The position numbers and the translations under genes are program-made. The notes beneath the pieces were generated by a model. It worked only from the letters and a program-made list of their open reading frames with translations. It had not been told where the DNA came from and made no database searches. Below are positions 23,892-32,283 of a DNA stretch of 35,430 nucleotides, piece by piece. The stretch is taken from positions 1 to 35,430 of the forward strand of contig JARFRM010000031.1 in assembly GCA_029287235.1 (NCBI GenBank), given 5' to 3'. The DNA is from Thermoanaerobaculales bacterium (GTDB taxonomy: Bacteria; Acidobacteriota; Thermoanaerobaculia; Thermoanaerobaculales; Sulfomarinibacteraceae). Numbering within the stretch: position 1 is the first letter of the stretch; the number at the start of each line of letters is the position of its first letter.

Positions 23892-25708
23892 CCCTTGCGG
23901 CGCAACGCCCGATAGTCCTCGATCTCGTACTCCTTGATCTTGGCGATGAGGGCGCCACGAGAGAGATTCAAGGTCCTCGCGGCCTGGCTCTGGTTGCCCT
24001 TGACGCGACGAAGCACCCTGTCGATGATGAGTCGCTCGACTCCCGGGATCACTTCCTTGAGATCATCGCAGTTCACCAACGATGCGTAGATGGACTCGGT
24101 GTCATCGGTCGGCCTTCCTTGTCCGATTGAGGCCAGACGTGGGACCACTCCCCGAACCATCTCCCCATCCGGAGTGGCCGACACCAGCCTCCGAAGCTCA
24201 CCCAACAGTTCGGTCATCTGCCCGTCGAAGGTGTATTCGAGGACCGAGTTCAAGGTCTCCAGCTCAATTCCTCTGACTTCCTTCCCCTGCTCCGCGCCGA
24301 TGCGCTCGAGGAGGCGGACGATGAGGAGGGGGAGGTCCTCGCGCCGGTCCGCGAGAGTGGGCATGCGAATGATGTGACGATCAAAGAGCCGAAAGAGGGT
24401 CATATCGAGGACCCCTTCATTGAGCATCGCCATGGCGTCTTCGCCGGTGGTCACGATCCACCGCACGGTCGGCCCGTAGACGGACTCAAGGTCGCCGGTC
24501 ACTGCCGCGGCCAGTTCCCGCTGCAGCCCCGGCGACACCAAATGCACATCACGCACGACCACCACCGCACCCCGGGAGCGCTCTCCCAAACTGTCTCTGT
24601 CCTCGACCTGCACCGGTCCGAAGAGCTCGACACGGAGAGTTGCATCCTCTTCGGGCCGAGCCTGAAACACCCGCACCGGGGCCTCTCCCGCCGGACGGAG
24701 TGAGGCGATCAAATTCGCGACGAACATCCGACCCACCCCCGGAGGGCCGCAGAGCATGACCGGCGACGACGACCGAGCCGCTGCTCCGACGCTGTCACGC
24801 AGAATACGAACGGCTTGTGATGTACCTGGCAGACTGGCTTCCAGCGTTTGCCGGGCGTTGTTTGCCCACTCACCGTACAACGAGGTCGACCGTTCGACCC
24901 TGTCCCAATGCACAGACAGCATCCGGGCAAACTCTCCGAGCAACTCACGGTCTTCGTCCTGATTCTCGGGGGTGGACTCGGCCAGCACATAGGCATTGGA
25001 CTCGTGCGAACCCCGATCGATTGCGAAAACAAGAAGGACCTGACCCTCGAGGTGCAGCACCGCGTAACGTCCGACGGCATCGAGCTCCTCGAAGGTGCGG
25101 TTCGGGAGCCGCGGAAGAGTCCCTTCCCACTGGGAGATCACAGGTTCGAACTTCCCCTCCTCATCGACCAATGCGAGCAGGGCTTTCCGATCGGCAAAGA
25201 CGGTGGCCAGGAAGGTCCGAAGAGAAGGCACGAGATCCGATCGCATGCGAGAGCGAAAGAGATCAACGAGTTGTTGCCGGGCGTCGCTCAGGTGATGGGG
25301 CTCTCGAAAGAGCACAATCTCGGAACGTTGCTTTTCGGTCGTTACCGACGAGAACGACTTCGTGGAACCGACATCGGCTTCGTCTTGGCCCTCATCCACC
25401 ATCCTGACGTCCGTCTCGGCTTCGTCGCTTCCTTTGAAGACGATGGTCGCGGCCCCGATTCGGATCTTGTCGCCGATCTTGAGAACACCGCGTGATCGTC
25501 GTTCTCCGTTGAGCACGACCACCTGACGGTGCTGACCCAGGAAAGTGAAGACATCGCCGTTGCGCTGGATCACCACGTGTCGCGGGGCGACCCCGGGATC
25601 GCGGAGGACAATGTCGTTGCGACTCGACGCGCCGACCGAGACCGCCTGCTTTTCCAGCTGATACGTCAGCTGGGAGCCGCCTGCATTTTCGATGATCAGA
25701 GTCACCAT
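23888..25708 (-). CDS. FHA-domain protein with degenerate sigma54-activator AAA+ and Fis-type HTH
   Basis: A 606-residue regulator. FHA domain at about 3-92 (VSVGASSRNDIVLRDPGVAPRHV), binding phosphothreonine partners. GAF-like section at about 150-270. AAA+-like region at about 295-530, but degenerate: Walker A reads GPPGVGRM (321-328; the lysine replaced), no GAFTGA loop, and the Walker B position reads VVVVRDVH without the DE pair. A Fis-type helix-turn-helix is at about 560-600 (NQSQAARTLNLSRGALIAKI). It probably binds DNA but cannot drive sigma54 in the usual way. ATG 25708 is preferred; an in-frame extension to 25828 starts before the predicted transcription start. The TPR-kinase encoded nearby could phosphorylate the FHA ligand; this is speculation. 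Confidence 0.88.
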   Translation of the reverse strand: MVTLIIENAGGSQLTYQLEKQAVSVGASSRNDIVLRDPGVAPRHVVIQRNGDVFTFLGQHRQVVVLNGERRSRGVLKIGDKIRIGAATIVFKGSDEAETDVRMVDEGQDEADVGSTKSFSSVTTEKQRSEIVLFREPHHLSDARQQLVDLFRSRMRSDLVPSLRTFLATVFADRKALLALVDEEGKFEPVISQWEGTLPRLPNRTFEELDAVGRYAVLHLEGQVLLVFAIDRGSHESNAYVLAESTPENQDEDRELLGEFARMLSVHWDRVERSTSLYGEWANNARQTLEASLPGTSQAVRILRDSVGAAARSSSPVMLCGPPGVGRMFVANLIASLRPAGEAPVRVFQARPEEDATLRVELFGPVQVEDRDSLGERSRGAVVVVRDVHLVSPGLQRELAAAVTGDLESVYGPTVRWIVTTGEDAMAMLNEGVLDMTLFRLFDRHIIRMPTLADRREDLPLLIVRLLERIGAEQGKEVRGIELETLNSVLEYTFDGQMTELLGELRRLVSATPDGEMVRGVVPRLASIGQGRPTDDTESIYASLVNCDDLKEVIPGVERLIIDRVLRRVKGNQSQAARTLNLSRGALIAKIKEYEIEDYRALRRKG

Positions 25709-25817
25709 GGAAACTCTCTCGCTGCCGTCAGAGTGGATAAGAAAGCAAACTATGAGATGCCGAAGTCCGGTCGTCGAACCCGATTCCACTCGAATCAGCC
25801 GGTATGTTCCTGGTTCG

Positions 25818-25846
25818 ACCATATCCAAGAGTTAACATCATGTCAA
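25818..25846 (-). promoter_or_regulatory. candidate sigma70 promoter of the FHA regulator
   Basis: Perfect TTGACA (25846-25841), 17-base spacer, TATGGT (25823-25818; 4 of 6). The predicted start near 25811 leaves a leader of about 100 bases and supports translation from ATG 25708. The spacer 25709-25982 has no gene. Confidence 0.55.
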
Positions 25847-25982
25847 TTCAGAACACAGTTCCAGAGAATAGTCAGAGATCCCGGTTTTCGGTGACGGTAG
25901 ATCGTAGAAAACCGTGCAGATGAAGAACAGATCGGATCGAGGACCGGGCTGCCGTCATCCGGGGTCTCCCGGTGGGCGCGAG

Positions 25983-27329
25983 CTACGAGTGCAGCGCGAC
26001 CCCACCGAGGCGACCGGCCAGCACGACCAACTCGGAGAGGTCGGGGAGCGCCTGGCCCTCACGATCGGCCACCAGGACCCCCGCAACCGACACCCCGACA
26101 CCGAGTGGAATGACCGCCGTCGCCGATGGTAGTTCGTCGAGACCGAGGACCTCCGCAAGTCGATGAGAACCACCCGCCGCCGGGTCGATGCCGACCGTGG
26201 GATTGCTGGATCTGATGACCCGCTCGAGAATCCCCAGGCCCCGCGGCAAGGCCTGCGTTCCCCGAGCGAGGGGGTAGCCGAATCCCGCACGACATCGGAT
26301 GGCTGTCTCCTCAACCATGAGGACCGCTCCCCGGAGAAGATGCGCCGAAGCGAGTTGCAGGAGCACCCCCACCGCCTGCTCGGGGTCGGCTTCGTGCAAC
26401 AAGGCATCGACAAGCTCGGTCACGGCCACCGGAAGGACCGGCCGGCTGGCGGGACGAAGGGACATCAACTGGCGATCGACCACCAGGGTCAGATCATCCA
26501 CGAATCGGCTCTGAATCTCGCCGCCCTCGCCTGGTGGTACAGGGAGCAGGAAGGTCACGCCGGCCGTCACCAACTCATGCACCCACGCTGGGTCACCCAG
26601 GGGTGCGGCCCACACCACCGGAAGCGGCGGCTTAGTCTCCTGCGCACGAGCGACCAGGTCGAGCCACCGTTCCTCGTTGCCACGGCGAGACACACCGGCT
26701 GCCTGGTGAATGACCAGCACATCGAGATCGGCAAGGTCGAAGTCATCATGCTTGCCGATCTGGCGGACCTGCCAGCCGCGGCGGCGCCATTCGTTCTCCA
26801 CGGCACCGCGCCAGAGTCGTGGATCAGGCGCCACCACCCCAACCTGCGCGAAGAGCAGCTCCTCAGGAGCCCGGTCGGCAAGGCCCTCCAGCAGGTCGTC
26901 CAGAGGGTTGACCGGCGGTTCCGATGGCAGAAGGTGGATGTTCGGGAGGGTCGCCGATCGAGCGAGCTCGACGATCTCTCCCGAGACCAGGCGATCAACC
27001 TCGATATCGGTCAGCTGGCCGCTCTCGAGATCCCGCAGACCGGATCGGACGGCGTCGGCGAAGGCGCCGAGGCTCAACGACGGTCCCTTGACGGGCGAAA
27101 CGTCCCCTGGTTCGAATCGGAATGCACCTTCGGAACAGGTCAACACACGACTCGCGGCATCGAGCTGATCCGTCGGAGGAACCGCGGTCCAGCCGTGATC
27201 GATCTCCATCCGGAACGAACCTTCATCGGTCACCAGCTCCAGGACACCGCTCGTGGCGGTCGCCGAAAGCAGGCGCATCAACGCGGGTGGCGCCAAATGG
27301 GTCAGACTGCCGGAGAGAATTCGTTTCAA
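25983..27329 (-). CDS. DUF4388-like signalling protein with C-terminal GAF-like region
   Basis: A 448-residue soluble protein. The N-terminal 85 or so residues (ILSGSLTHLAPPALMRLLSA, TSGVLELVTDEGSFRMEIDHG) follow the DUF4388 pattern seen in bacterial gliding and signalling proteins. A middle alpha/beta section (residues about 155-290; FAQVGVVAPDPRLWRGAVENE, LDVLVIHQAAGVS, PLPVVWAAPLGDP) looks like a receiver-type fold with no clear phosphoacceptor Asp. The last 150 residues (VGVLLQLASAHLLRGAVLMVEE, GVSVAGVLVADREGQ) resemble a GAF domain. The start is TTG 27329, with GGAGG seven bases upstream; it overlaps the preceding gene by four bases (TTGA). Function is unknown. Confidence 0.8.
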   Translation of the reverse strand: MKRILSGSLTHLAPPALMRLLSATATSGVLELVTDEGSFRMEIDHGWTAVPPTDQLDAASRVLTCSEGAFRFEPGDVSPVKGPSLSLGAFADAVRSGLRDLESGQLTDIEVDRLVSGEIVELARSATLPNIHLLPSEPPVNPLDDLLEGLADRAPEELLFAQVGVVAPDPRLWRGAVENEWRRRGWQVRQIGKHDDFDLADLDVLVIHQAAGVSRRGNEERWLDLVARAQETKPPLPVVWAAPLGDPAWVHELVTAGVTFLLPVPPGEGGEIQSRFVDDLTLVVDRQLMSLRPASRPVLPVAVTELVDALLHEADPEQAVGVLLQLASAHLLRGAVLMVEETAIRCRAGFGYPLARGTQALPRGLGILERVIRSSNPTVGIDPAAGGSHRLAEVLGLDELPSATAVIPLGVGVSVAGVLVADREGQALPDLSELVVLAGRLGGVALHS

Positions 27330-28297
27330 GACCCGACCTCCTCAAGCTCGACCGAGGGCAGGGTAACGACATAACTGTGGACCACCCCGGAACGGAGATT
27401 GAACTCTCGTCTTTCGATCACCCGACCCTCGAACTCGATCACCAGAAGCCAGCGTCCAGGCAACAGACTGGCGAAACGGACCTCGGGTCCCAGCACGGCC
27501 TGACGGCGATCCGACCCCCTCGACAACCGGGCGACCGCGGTGCGATCGTCACTGAAATCTCCCAGACGGCAGACGAGCTCGGCGCCCTGGTTCGGACGAA
27601 CCAGGGTCCTACCAATCCGCGGCAGTCGACGAAGCTCACCAACCGCAGGCTCCAGGATCTCGATCCTGGGCACCTGGTCCACGGCGTCACTGAAAGCCAC
27701 ATGGCGGGGTGTGATGGCCCACCATCCGAGAGTCGGATCCGTCGGAACCCAGCCCGCGCCCGGCAGTCGGCACTCAACCCAACGGTGCGGAATGGCCTCT
27801 CGCCCGTTGATCAGGAGTCCACTCACGGTCCTCGCTTCGAAGCCGGCGGCCAGCAGCAGAGCCGCGGTCGCGTTGGCGAGCCCGGAGCATCTTCCGCCAC
27901 CCCGATTCAAGACCGACACCGCATCCTGCGGGTGCTGGTCGTTGTCAACGAGAACCAGGCGGTCGGACACCCACTCGAGCACCGTGGTTGCCGCTTCCCA
28001 GGCGTCCATTTCCGGACGCAATGCTGAACGCAGCCTCGATGGGAGCTCGAACCCGTCCGGCACCGAAGGCATCTCGCCGGACCTGACCTCGGAGAAGGAC
28101 CCTCGAGAACCGATGGGGTTGAGCGAGGTCTCGACGTGGACCTCGACACTGCCATCGGCCCTGTCGCGGATCGCGAGGGCGTAGCCATTGGCCTCATACG
28201 CAGTGGGAAGGACCGGCCCACGCATGAGATAGACCGCCTCGTCGGCATGGACGGCCACGACCGAGACGAGTGCGAGTCCGATCAACATGGCCCTCAC
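27326..28297 (-). CDS. exported transglutaminase-like cysteine protein
   Basis: 323 residues with an N-terminal hydrophobic segment ending VVAVHA, a likely signal peptide cut near residue 18. The transglutaminase-core triad is visible: Cys137 in NRGGGRCSGLANATAALL, His171 in AIPHRWVECRLPG and Asp187 in WVPTDPTLGWW. The family includes peptidases, peptide-crosslinking enzymes and peptide N-glycanase-like proteins; the substrate here is unknown. The C-terminal 100 residues look like a beta-rich domain (LLPGRWLLVIEFEGRVIERR). GTG 28297 overlaps the nusB stop (GTGA); ATG 28288 is an alternative. The 3' end overlaps the DUF4388-like gene. Confidence 0.88.
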   Translation of the reverse strand: MRAMLIGLALVSVVAVHADEAVYLMRGPVLPTAYEANGYALAIRDRADGSVEVHVETSLNPIGSRGSFSEVRSGEMPSVPDGFELPSRLRSALRPEMDAWEAATTVLEWVSDRLVLVDNDQHPQDAVSVLNRGGGRCSGLANATAALLLAAGFEARTVSGLLINGREAIPHRWVECRLPGAGWVPTDPTLGWWAITPRHVAFSDAVDQVPRIEILEPAVGELRRLPRIGRTLVRPNQGAELVCRLGDFSDDRTAVARLSRGSDRRQAVLGPEVRFASLLPGRWLLVIEFEGRVIERREFNLRSGVVHSYVVTLPSVELEEVGS

Positions 28298-28707
28298 CGG
28301 GCGTCCGCCCGCCTCTTGATGAATCCGTCGAGGACACCGTTGACAAACCGTCCGGACTCCTCGGCACCGAACTTCTTGGCGATCTCGATGGCTTCGTCGA
28401 TCACGACAGCCGGCGGGGTGTCGGGTTCGTGCATCAGCTCGTACATCGCCAACCGCAGGATGTTTCGATCAACCGCAGCGAGGCGTTCGAGACGCCAGTG
28501 CGCCGTCTGAAGCGCGAGCTCCTCGTCAAGCTTCTCCAGCTGACTGAGGGTCCCGCGCAACAGAACGTCGGCAAACTCCCGAACCCCGTCGGACGCACCC
28601 GTCCACTCGTCAAAATCCCTCTGCATCACGTCGAGGTCGGCGCCGGTGTGTTCGTGTTGATACAGCAGCTGCAACGCAAGTTCGCGGGCACGGCGGCGCA
28701 TTCCCAT
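28294..28707 (-). CDS. nusB: transcription antitermination factor NusB
   Basis: An RNA-binding helical protein that works with NusE (S10) in antitermination of rRNA operons. It is 137 residues, normal length. The start RRRARELALQLLYQHEHTG and the C-terminal LAAVDRNILRLAMYELMHEP, PPAVVIDEAIEIAKKFG and ESGRFVNGVLDGFIK blocks are diagnostic. ATG 28707 has GAGGTG six bases upstream. It is 29 bases after ribH, a common bacterial pairing (ribH-nusB). It overlaps the transglutaminase-like gene by four bases. Confidence 0.97.
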   Translation of the reverse strand: MGMRRRARELALQLLYQHEHTGADLDVMQRDFDEWTGASDGVREFADVLLRGTLSQLEKLDEELALQTAHWRLERLAAVDRNILRLAMYELMHEPDTPPAVVIDEAIEIAKKFGAEESGRFVNGVLDGFIKRRADAR

Positions 28708-28736
28708 CTAGTGCACCTCAATCATGACGAGGATCA

Positions 28737-29210
28737 CTACCGCGCCCCGTCAAACCCCTCGAACAATCTCGCCATCTCAACCGCCGCGAGTGCGGCCTCC
28801 CAGCCTTTGTTTCCCATTTTTGTTCCGGCGCGCTCCACGGCCTGCTCGAGGGTTTCAGCGGTGATCACCCCGAAGGTCATGGGCACCCCTGATCCCATTG
28901 CGCTTTGAGCAATTCCTTTGGCCACCTCTGCGGCGATCAACTCGAAGTGGGTAGTTCCGCCGCGAACCAACGCTCCGAGGCAGACCACGGCGTCGACTTT
29001 CCCCGAACCGGCGAGTCGACTCGCCACAAAGGGAATCTCCCACGCACCGGGCACCCGGTAGATCGTGATGTCCTCATCGGCTGCTCCGTGGCGTTGCAGA
29101 CAGTCCACAGCCCCTGCTTCCAGGCGCGAGGTCAATGCCTCGTTGAATCGGCTCACCACCAGGGCGAACCGCAGACCCTTCGCATCCAGTCTTCCTTCGA
29201 TGACGCGCAT
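28737..29210 (-). CDS. ribH: 6,7-dimethyl-8-ribityllumazine synthase
   Basis: Penultimate enzyme of riboflavin synthesis, assembling into an icosahedral or pentameric shell. It is 157 residues. Motifs: SRFNEALTSRLEAGAVDCL, YRVPGAWEIPFVASRL, and LGALVRGGTTHFELIAAEVAKG with the catalytic His88. The start is ATG 29210, with GGGAGG six bases upstream; a longer reading frame exists but lacks family residues. No FMN riboswitch is visible in the 66-base gap to the upstream permease, and no other rib genes are in the window. Confidence 0.97.
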   Translation of the reverse strand: MRVIEGRLDAKGLRFALVVSRFNEALTSRLEAGAVDCLQRHGAADEDITIYRVPGAWEIPFVASRLAGSGKVDAVVCLGALVRGGTTHFELIAAEVAKGIAQSAMGSGVPMTFGVITAETLEQAVERAGTKMGNKGWEAALAAVEMARLFEGFDGAR

Positions 29211-29276
29211 GCGTTCCTCCCGAAAGATCATTGTAGCCGGACTGGTCTCGAGATGCACCGATGGGGTATCCGGCGG

Positions 29277-30392
29277 TCACCCGCTGAAACCGATCACCGC
29301 GTCGTCAGCGAGGTGACGCCCGGCCTCTGTGGGCAGGACAAGTTCGCCCCGACGAGCGATCAGTGCTCGACTCTCCGCCTTGCCGATGACCCGTCTGGTC
29401 CACGCCTCCCGCCATCCGAGGTGCCGATGAAGTCCCTCCTCGCGGCACTCTTCGGCGGCCTCGGGCATGTCCTCGTGGTGGAGCAGGTGGACGAGCAGCA
29501 TCCGAACCGCGAAATCGAGGCGCTGGCCCGACCGTCGCCGAGCCTGGGCGACGAGACCTCGACGCGGCGCCAGCAGAAACGCCACCGCAAAGAGCAGACC
29601 GCTCGCAGTTGCGATGGCGCCGGCGATGGAGACATCCAGCGCCAACGCGCCGGCCCAACCCAGAACCGCCCCTGCTGCGGCCACGACAGCGGAGAGACCG
29701 ATCACGAGCCCAAGCCGCTCGGCGAGGAGGTAGGCGGTGGCCGGCGGCGCGATCATCAGCGCCACGACCAGGATGGATCCCACCGCGTCGAAGGCCCCCA
29801 CCGCCGTCACCGAGACCATGGTCATGAGACCGTAGTGGATCATCAACGGCTGAAACCCGAGCAGCGCGGCCAGCCCGGCATCGACGGTTGCGAGCTTCAG
29901 CTCCTTCCAGGCAAGGAGGATCAACGCCAGATTGACCACGAGGATCGCGCCCATGCTCCACAAGGCCGCGGGTCCGAGATCGACGCCCCCCACCGTCAGA
30001 CGGTGGAAGGGAGCGAAGGCGAGTTCACCGAGCAGAACCGCGTCGGTGTCGAGATGCACATCCGATGCCCCGCGCGAGATGAGGATGACGCCGATGCTGA
30101 AGAGCGCCGGAAAGACGATCCCGATGGACGCGTCTTCGGGCACCAATCGGCTGCTGATCAGAGCTTCGATGAGCACCACGGTCAGGACTCCGGTCAAGGC
30201 CGCCGCGAGAAGCAGAAGAGGTGAGGTGAGGTCCCGAGTGAAGAAGAACGCGACGACGATTCCCGGCAGAATGGCGTGCGAGATGGCGTCGGAGACCATC
30301 GCCGTGCGCCTCAGGACCAGATAGGTGCCCGGCAACGAGGCTGCCACCGCCGTCACAATGGCAATCGCCAGGATCTCCAGCTCGGGAGTCAT
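29277..30392 (-). CDS. metal ABC transporter permease with C-terminal winged-helix-like tail (second permease)
   Basis: Inner-membrane subunit of a Tro/Mnt/Znu-type metal importer. It is 371 residues: about eight membrane helices in residues 5-285 (AIAIVTAVAASLPGTYLVLRR, MVSDAISHAILPGIVVAFFF and GSILVVALMIAPPATAYLL are family segments). An extra soluble tail of about 80 residues follows, reading RMLLVHLLHHEDMPEAAEEC and IGKAESRALIARRGELVLPT. The tail resembles a DtxR/MarR-style winged helix. The ATG overlaps the first permease's stop (ATGA). It is probably the last gene of the metal operon, 66 bases before ribH. Confidence 0.93.
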   Translation of the reverse strand: MTPELEILAIAIVTAVAASLPGTYLVLRRTAMVSDAISHAILPGIVVAFFFTRDLTSPLLLLAAALTGVLTVVLIEALISSRLVPEDASIGIVFPALFSIGVILISRGASDVHLDTDAVLLGELAFAPFHRLTVGGVDLGPAALWSMGAILVVNLALILLAWKELKLATVDAGLAALLGFQPLMIHYGLMTMVSVTAVGAFDAVGSILVVALMIAPPATAYLLAERLGLVIGLSAVVAAAGAVLGWAGALALDVSIAGAIATASGLLFAVAFLLAPRRGLVAQARRRSGQRLDFAVRMLLVHLLHHEDMPEAAEECREEGLHRHLGWREAWTRRVIGKAESRALIARRGELVLPTEAGRHLADDAVIGFSG

Positions 30393-31510
30393 GACGCCAC
30401 CTTGGACTGTGCCTCGATGCTTCGTTCGGCTTCTCGACGTCCGATGGGAGTCGGCGCCCACAGATCGTGACCGACGCTGTGGACCAGTCCTCGATTCGAG
30501 AGGTCATCCAGGACTCGTTCGATATCGGCGCCCGCCGGACTCATGGTTCGCAGCACCCCGACCCCGTGGCCGTGATCGGGGTCGTCGGGGTGCTGCTGGG
30601 CCAAGGCGTAGAGGTGCATCAGAACAGGATCGAGAGCGGCGGCGGGCTGCAACCGGCCGAGCTTGACCCAGCGCCAAAGGAGACCACGATCGGGGGCCAG
30701 GACCAACGACATGACCACGATGGTGCTCAGCACCAGGACAATGGTCGGCCCGGTCGGAAGACGCGGCACCATGGAGCTCAAAACCGCCCCCGTCACCCCG
30801 GAGAAGACACCAATGGCGGCAGCAAGACCAACCATGGGTGCGAGTCTGTCGGTCAGCTGTCGCGCCGCGGCGGCGGGCGCCACCACCATGGCCGACATGA
30901 GCACCACCCCGACAGTCCGCAGCCCGGTGACCACGGCCACCACCAGCAGCAGGGTGCAGAGCCCATCAAACCGGCGCATCGGCCAGCCGATACTGTCCCC
31001 GAACTCGCTGTCGAAGCTCAGGAGCTTGAACTCTTTCCACAGCAGACCCAAAATGACCAGACAAGCACCACCGAGGACGCTCATGACGATGACGTCTTCT
31101 CTCAGCAGCGACGCCGCCTGACCGAAGAGGAACGACTCGAGACCCGCCTGGGCGGCATCGGGCCGCTTCTGGATCAGGGTCAGCAACACCAGACCGATGC
31201 CGAAGAAAACCGCGAGCGCCATCCCGAGGGCGCTGTCGTAGGGGACCCGGCTGCGTCGAACCACCGCCCGGATTAAGAGGGTGGCGATCCACCCGGTCAA
31301 GGCGGCGCCCATCATGATGGGTAATGGCGCCTTACTCCCGGTGAGCAGGAAGACCAGCGCGATCCCTGGGAGGGCGGCATGGCTGAGGGCATCACCCACC
31401 AGGCTTTGACGCCTCAGATAGGCGAAGGAGCCGAGGGCGCCCGCGGCGGCGCCGAGCACCCCCGAACCCAGAGCCACCACACGCAGGGTGTAGTCCGAGA
31501 AAAGGTCCAT
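30389..31510 (-). CDS. metal ABC transporter permease with C-terminal winged-helix-like tail (first permease)
   Basis: Second membrane subunit of the importer, 373 residues. Membrane part (about 5-285): VLGAAAGALGSFAYLRRQSL, GDALSHAALPGIALVFLLTG, GVVLMSAMVVAPAAAARQLT. It has a cytoplasmic tail (about 290-373; DPVLMHLYALAQQHPDDPDH, IERVLDDLSNRGLVHS, WAPTPIGRREAE) that looks like a short winged helix. The ATG shares one base with the ATPase stop (TGATG). The permease pair matches the TroC/TroD arrangement. The tails may contact metal or the repressor; this is inference. Confidence 0.94.
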   Translation of the reverse strand: MDLFSDYTLRVVALGSGVLGAAAGALGSFAYLRRQSLVGDALSHAALPGIALVFLLTGSKAPLPIMMGAALTGWIATLLIRAVVRRSRVPYDSALGMALAVFFGIGLVLLTLIQKRPDAAQAGLESFLFGQAASLLREDVIVMSVLGGACLVILGLLWKEFKLLSFDSEFGDSIGWPMRRFDGLCTLLLVVAVVTGLRTVGVVLMSAMVVAPAAAARQLTDRLAPMVGLAAAIGVFSGVTGAVLSSMVPRLPTGPTIVLVLSTIVVMSLVLAPDRGLLWRWVKLGRLQPAAALDPVLMHLYALAQQHPDDPDHGHGVGVLRTMSPAGADIERVLDDLSNRGLVHSVGHDLWAPTPIGRREAERSIEAQSKVAS

Positions 31511-32274
31511 CAGCCCTCGCTGACCGTGGCCGCGAGTTGGGCCAACACTCCGACACGCCCACCGAATGTCAGCCGCAGATTGTCCTCGGTGAAGACGTCG
31601 GCCACCGATCCAGATTCGATGGCGCGGACATTGAGCAGCAACACCGAGTCGAAATACTCGGGGACGGTCTGGAGATCATGGTGAACCACGATCACGGTCT
31701 TTCCTTCATCCGAGAGCCGATCGAGGACGGCGACGATGGCCCGCTCGGTGGGAGCGTCGACACCCTGGAAGGGCTCGTCGAGCATGAGGATCGGCGCCTC
31801 CTGGACCAGGGCGCGAGCGAGCAGCACCCGCTGCTGTTGACCACCCGAGAGCTGGGCGATGGGGCGATGCTCGAAGGCGGCCATGGTGACCTCTTCGAGG
31901 GCCGCGCGGGCACGGTCCCGCTCGGCGTTTCCGGGCCGTCGGAACCAGCCGAGACCACCATAGGTACCCATGGTGACCACATCGAGGACATCGGTGGGAA
32001 AGTCCCACTCGAGGCTCGATCGCTGCGGAACATAGGCGATCTCGCCGTTGCCCTTTGCAAAGCGCCGGCCAAAAACGCGGACTTCGCCGGCCACCGACGG
32101 GACCAGCCCCATGGCCGCCTTGATCAGGGTGCTCTTCCCGGCGCCGTTGGGCCCGACGATGGCCATCTTGTCGCCCGCCGGAACCGTGAGGTCGATGTCC
32201 CAGAGCACCGGCTGATCCGAATAGGCGACGGTGAGGTCCTCGACCTCCATTGCGGGTGTTTGGTCAACGACCAT
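31510..32274 (-). CDS. metal ABC transporter ATP-binding protein
   Basis: The ATPase of the importer, 254 residues. Walker [10 protein letters not shown] near residue 41, Q-loop [13 protein letters not shown] near 81, signature [15 protein letters not shown] near 141, Walker [13 protein letters not shown] near 161, and switch His in [11 protein letters not shown] near 196. The Q-loop sequence is characteristic of Mn/Zn ATPases (TroB/MntB/ZnuC group). ATG 32274 has GGAGG four bases upstream and lies nine bases past the stop of the barrel gene. It is followed by a one-base overlap into the first permease. Confidence 0.96.
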   Translation of the reverse strand: MVVDQTPAMEVEDLTVAYSDQPVLWDIDLTVPAGDKMAIVGPNGAGKSTLIKAAMGLVPSVAGEVRVFGRRFAKGNGEIAYVPQRSSLEWDFPTDVLDVVTMGTYGGLGWFRRPGNAERDRARAALEEVTMAAFEHRPIAQLSGGQQQRVLLARALVQEAPILMLDEPFQGVDAPTERAIVAVLDRLSDEGKTVIVVHHDLQTVPEYFDSVLLLNVRAIESGSVADVFTEDNLRLTFGGRVGVLAQLAATVSEG

Positions 32275-32283
32275 TGTGCCTCC

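Noticed and set aside
26163-27374. Plus-strand open frame of 403 codons
   Set aside because: Antisense to the DUF4388-like gene, whose start, Shine-Dalgarno and overlaps are consistent.
29211-29276. FMN riboswitch before ribH
   Set aside because: The gap is only 66 bases and lacks any recognisable conserved FMN-aptamer elements.
28905-30224. Plus-strand open frame of 439 codons, very rich in His, Arg and Asp
   Set aside because: Composition is that of an antisense of membrane protein and ribH codons; both real genes are clear.
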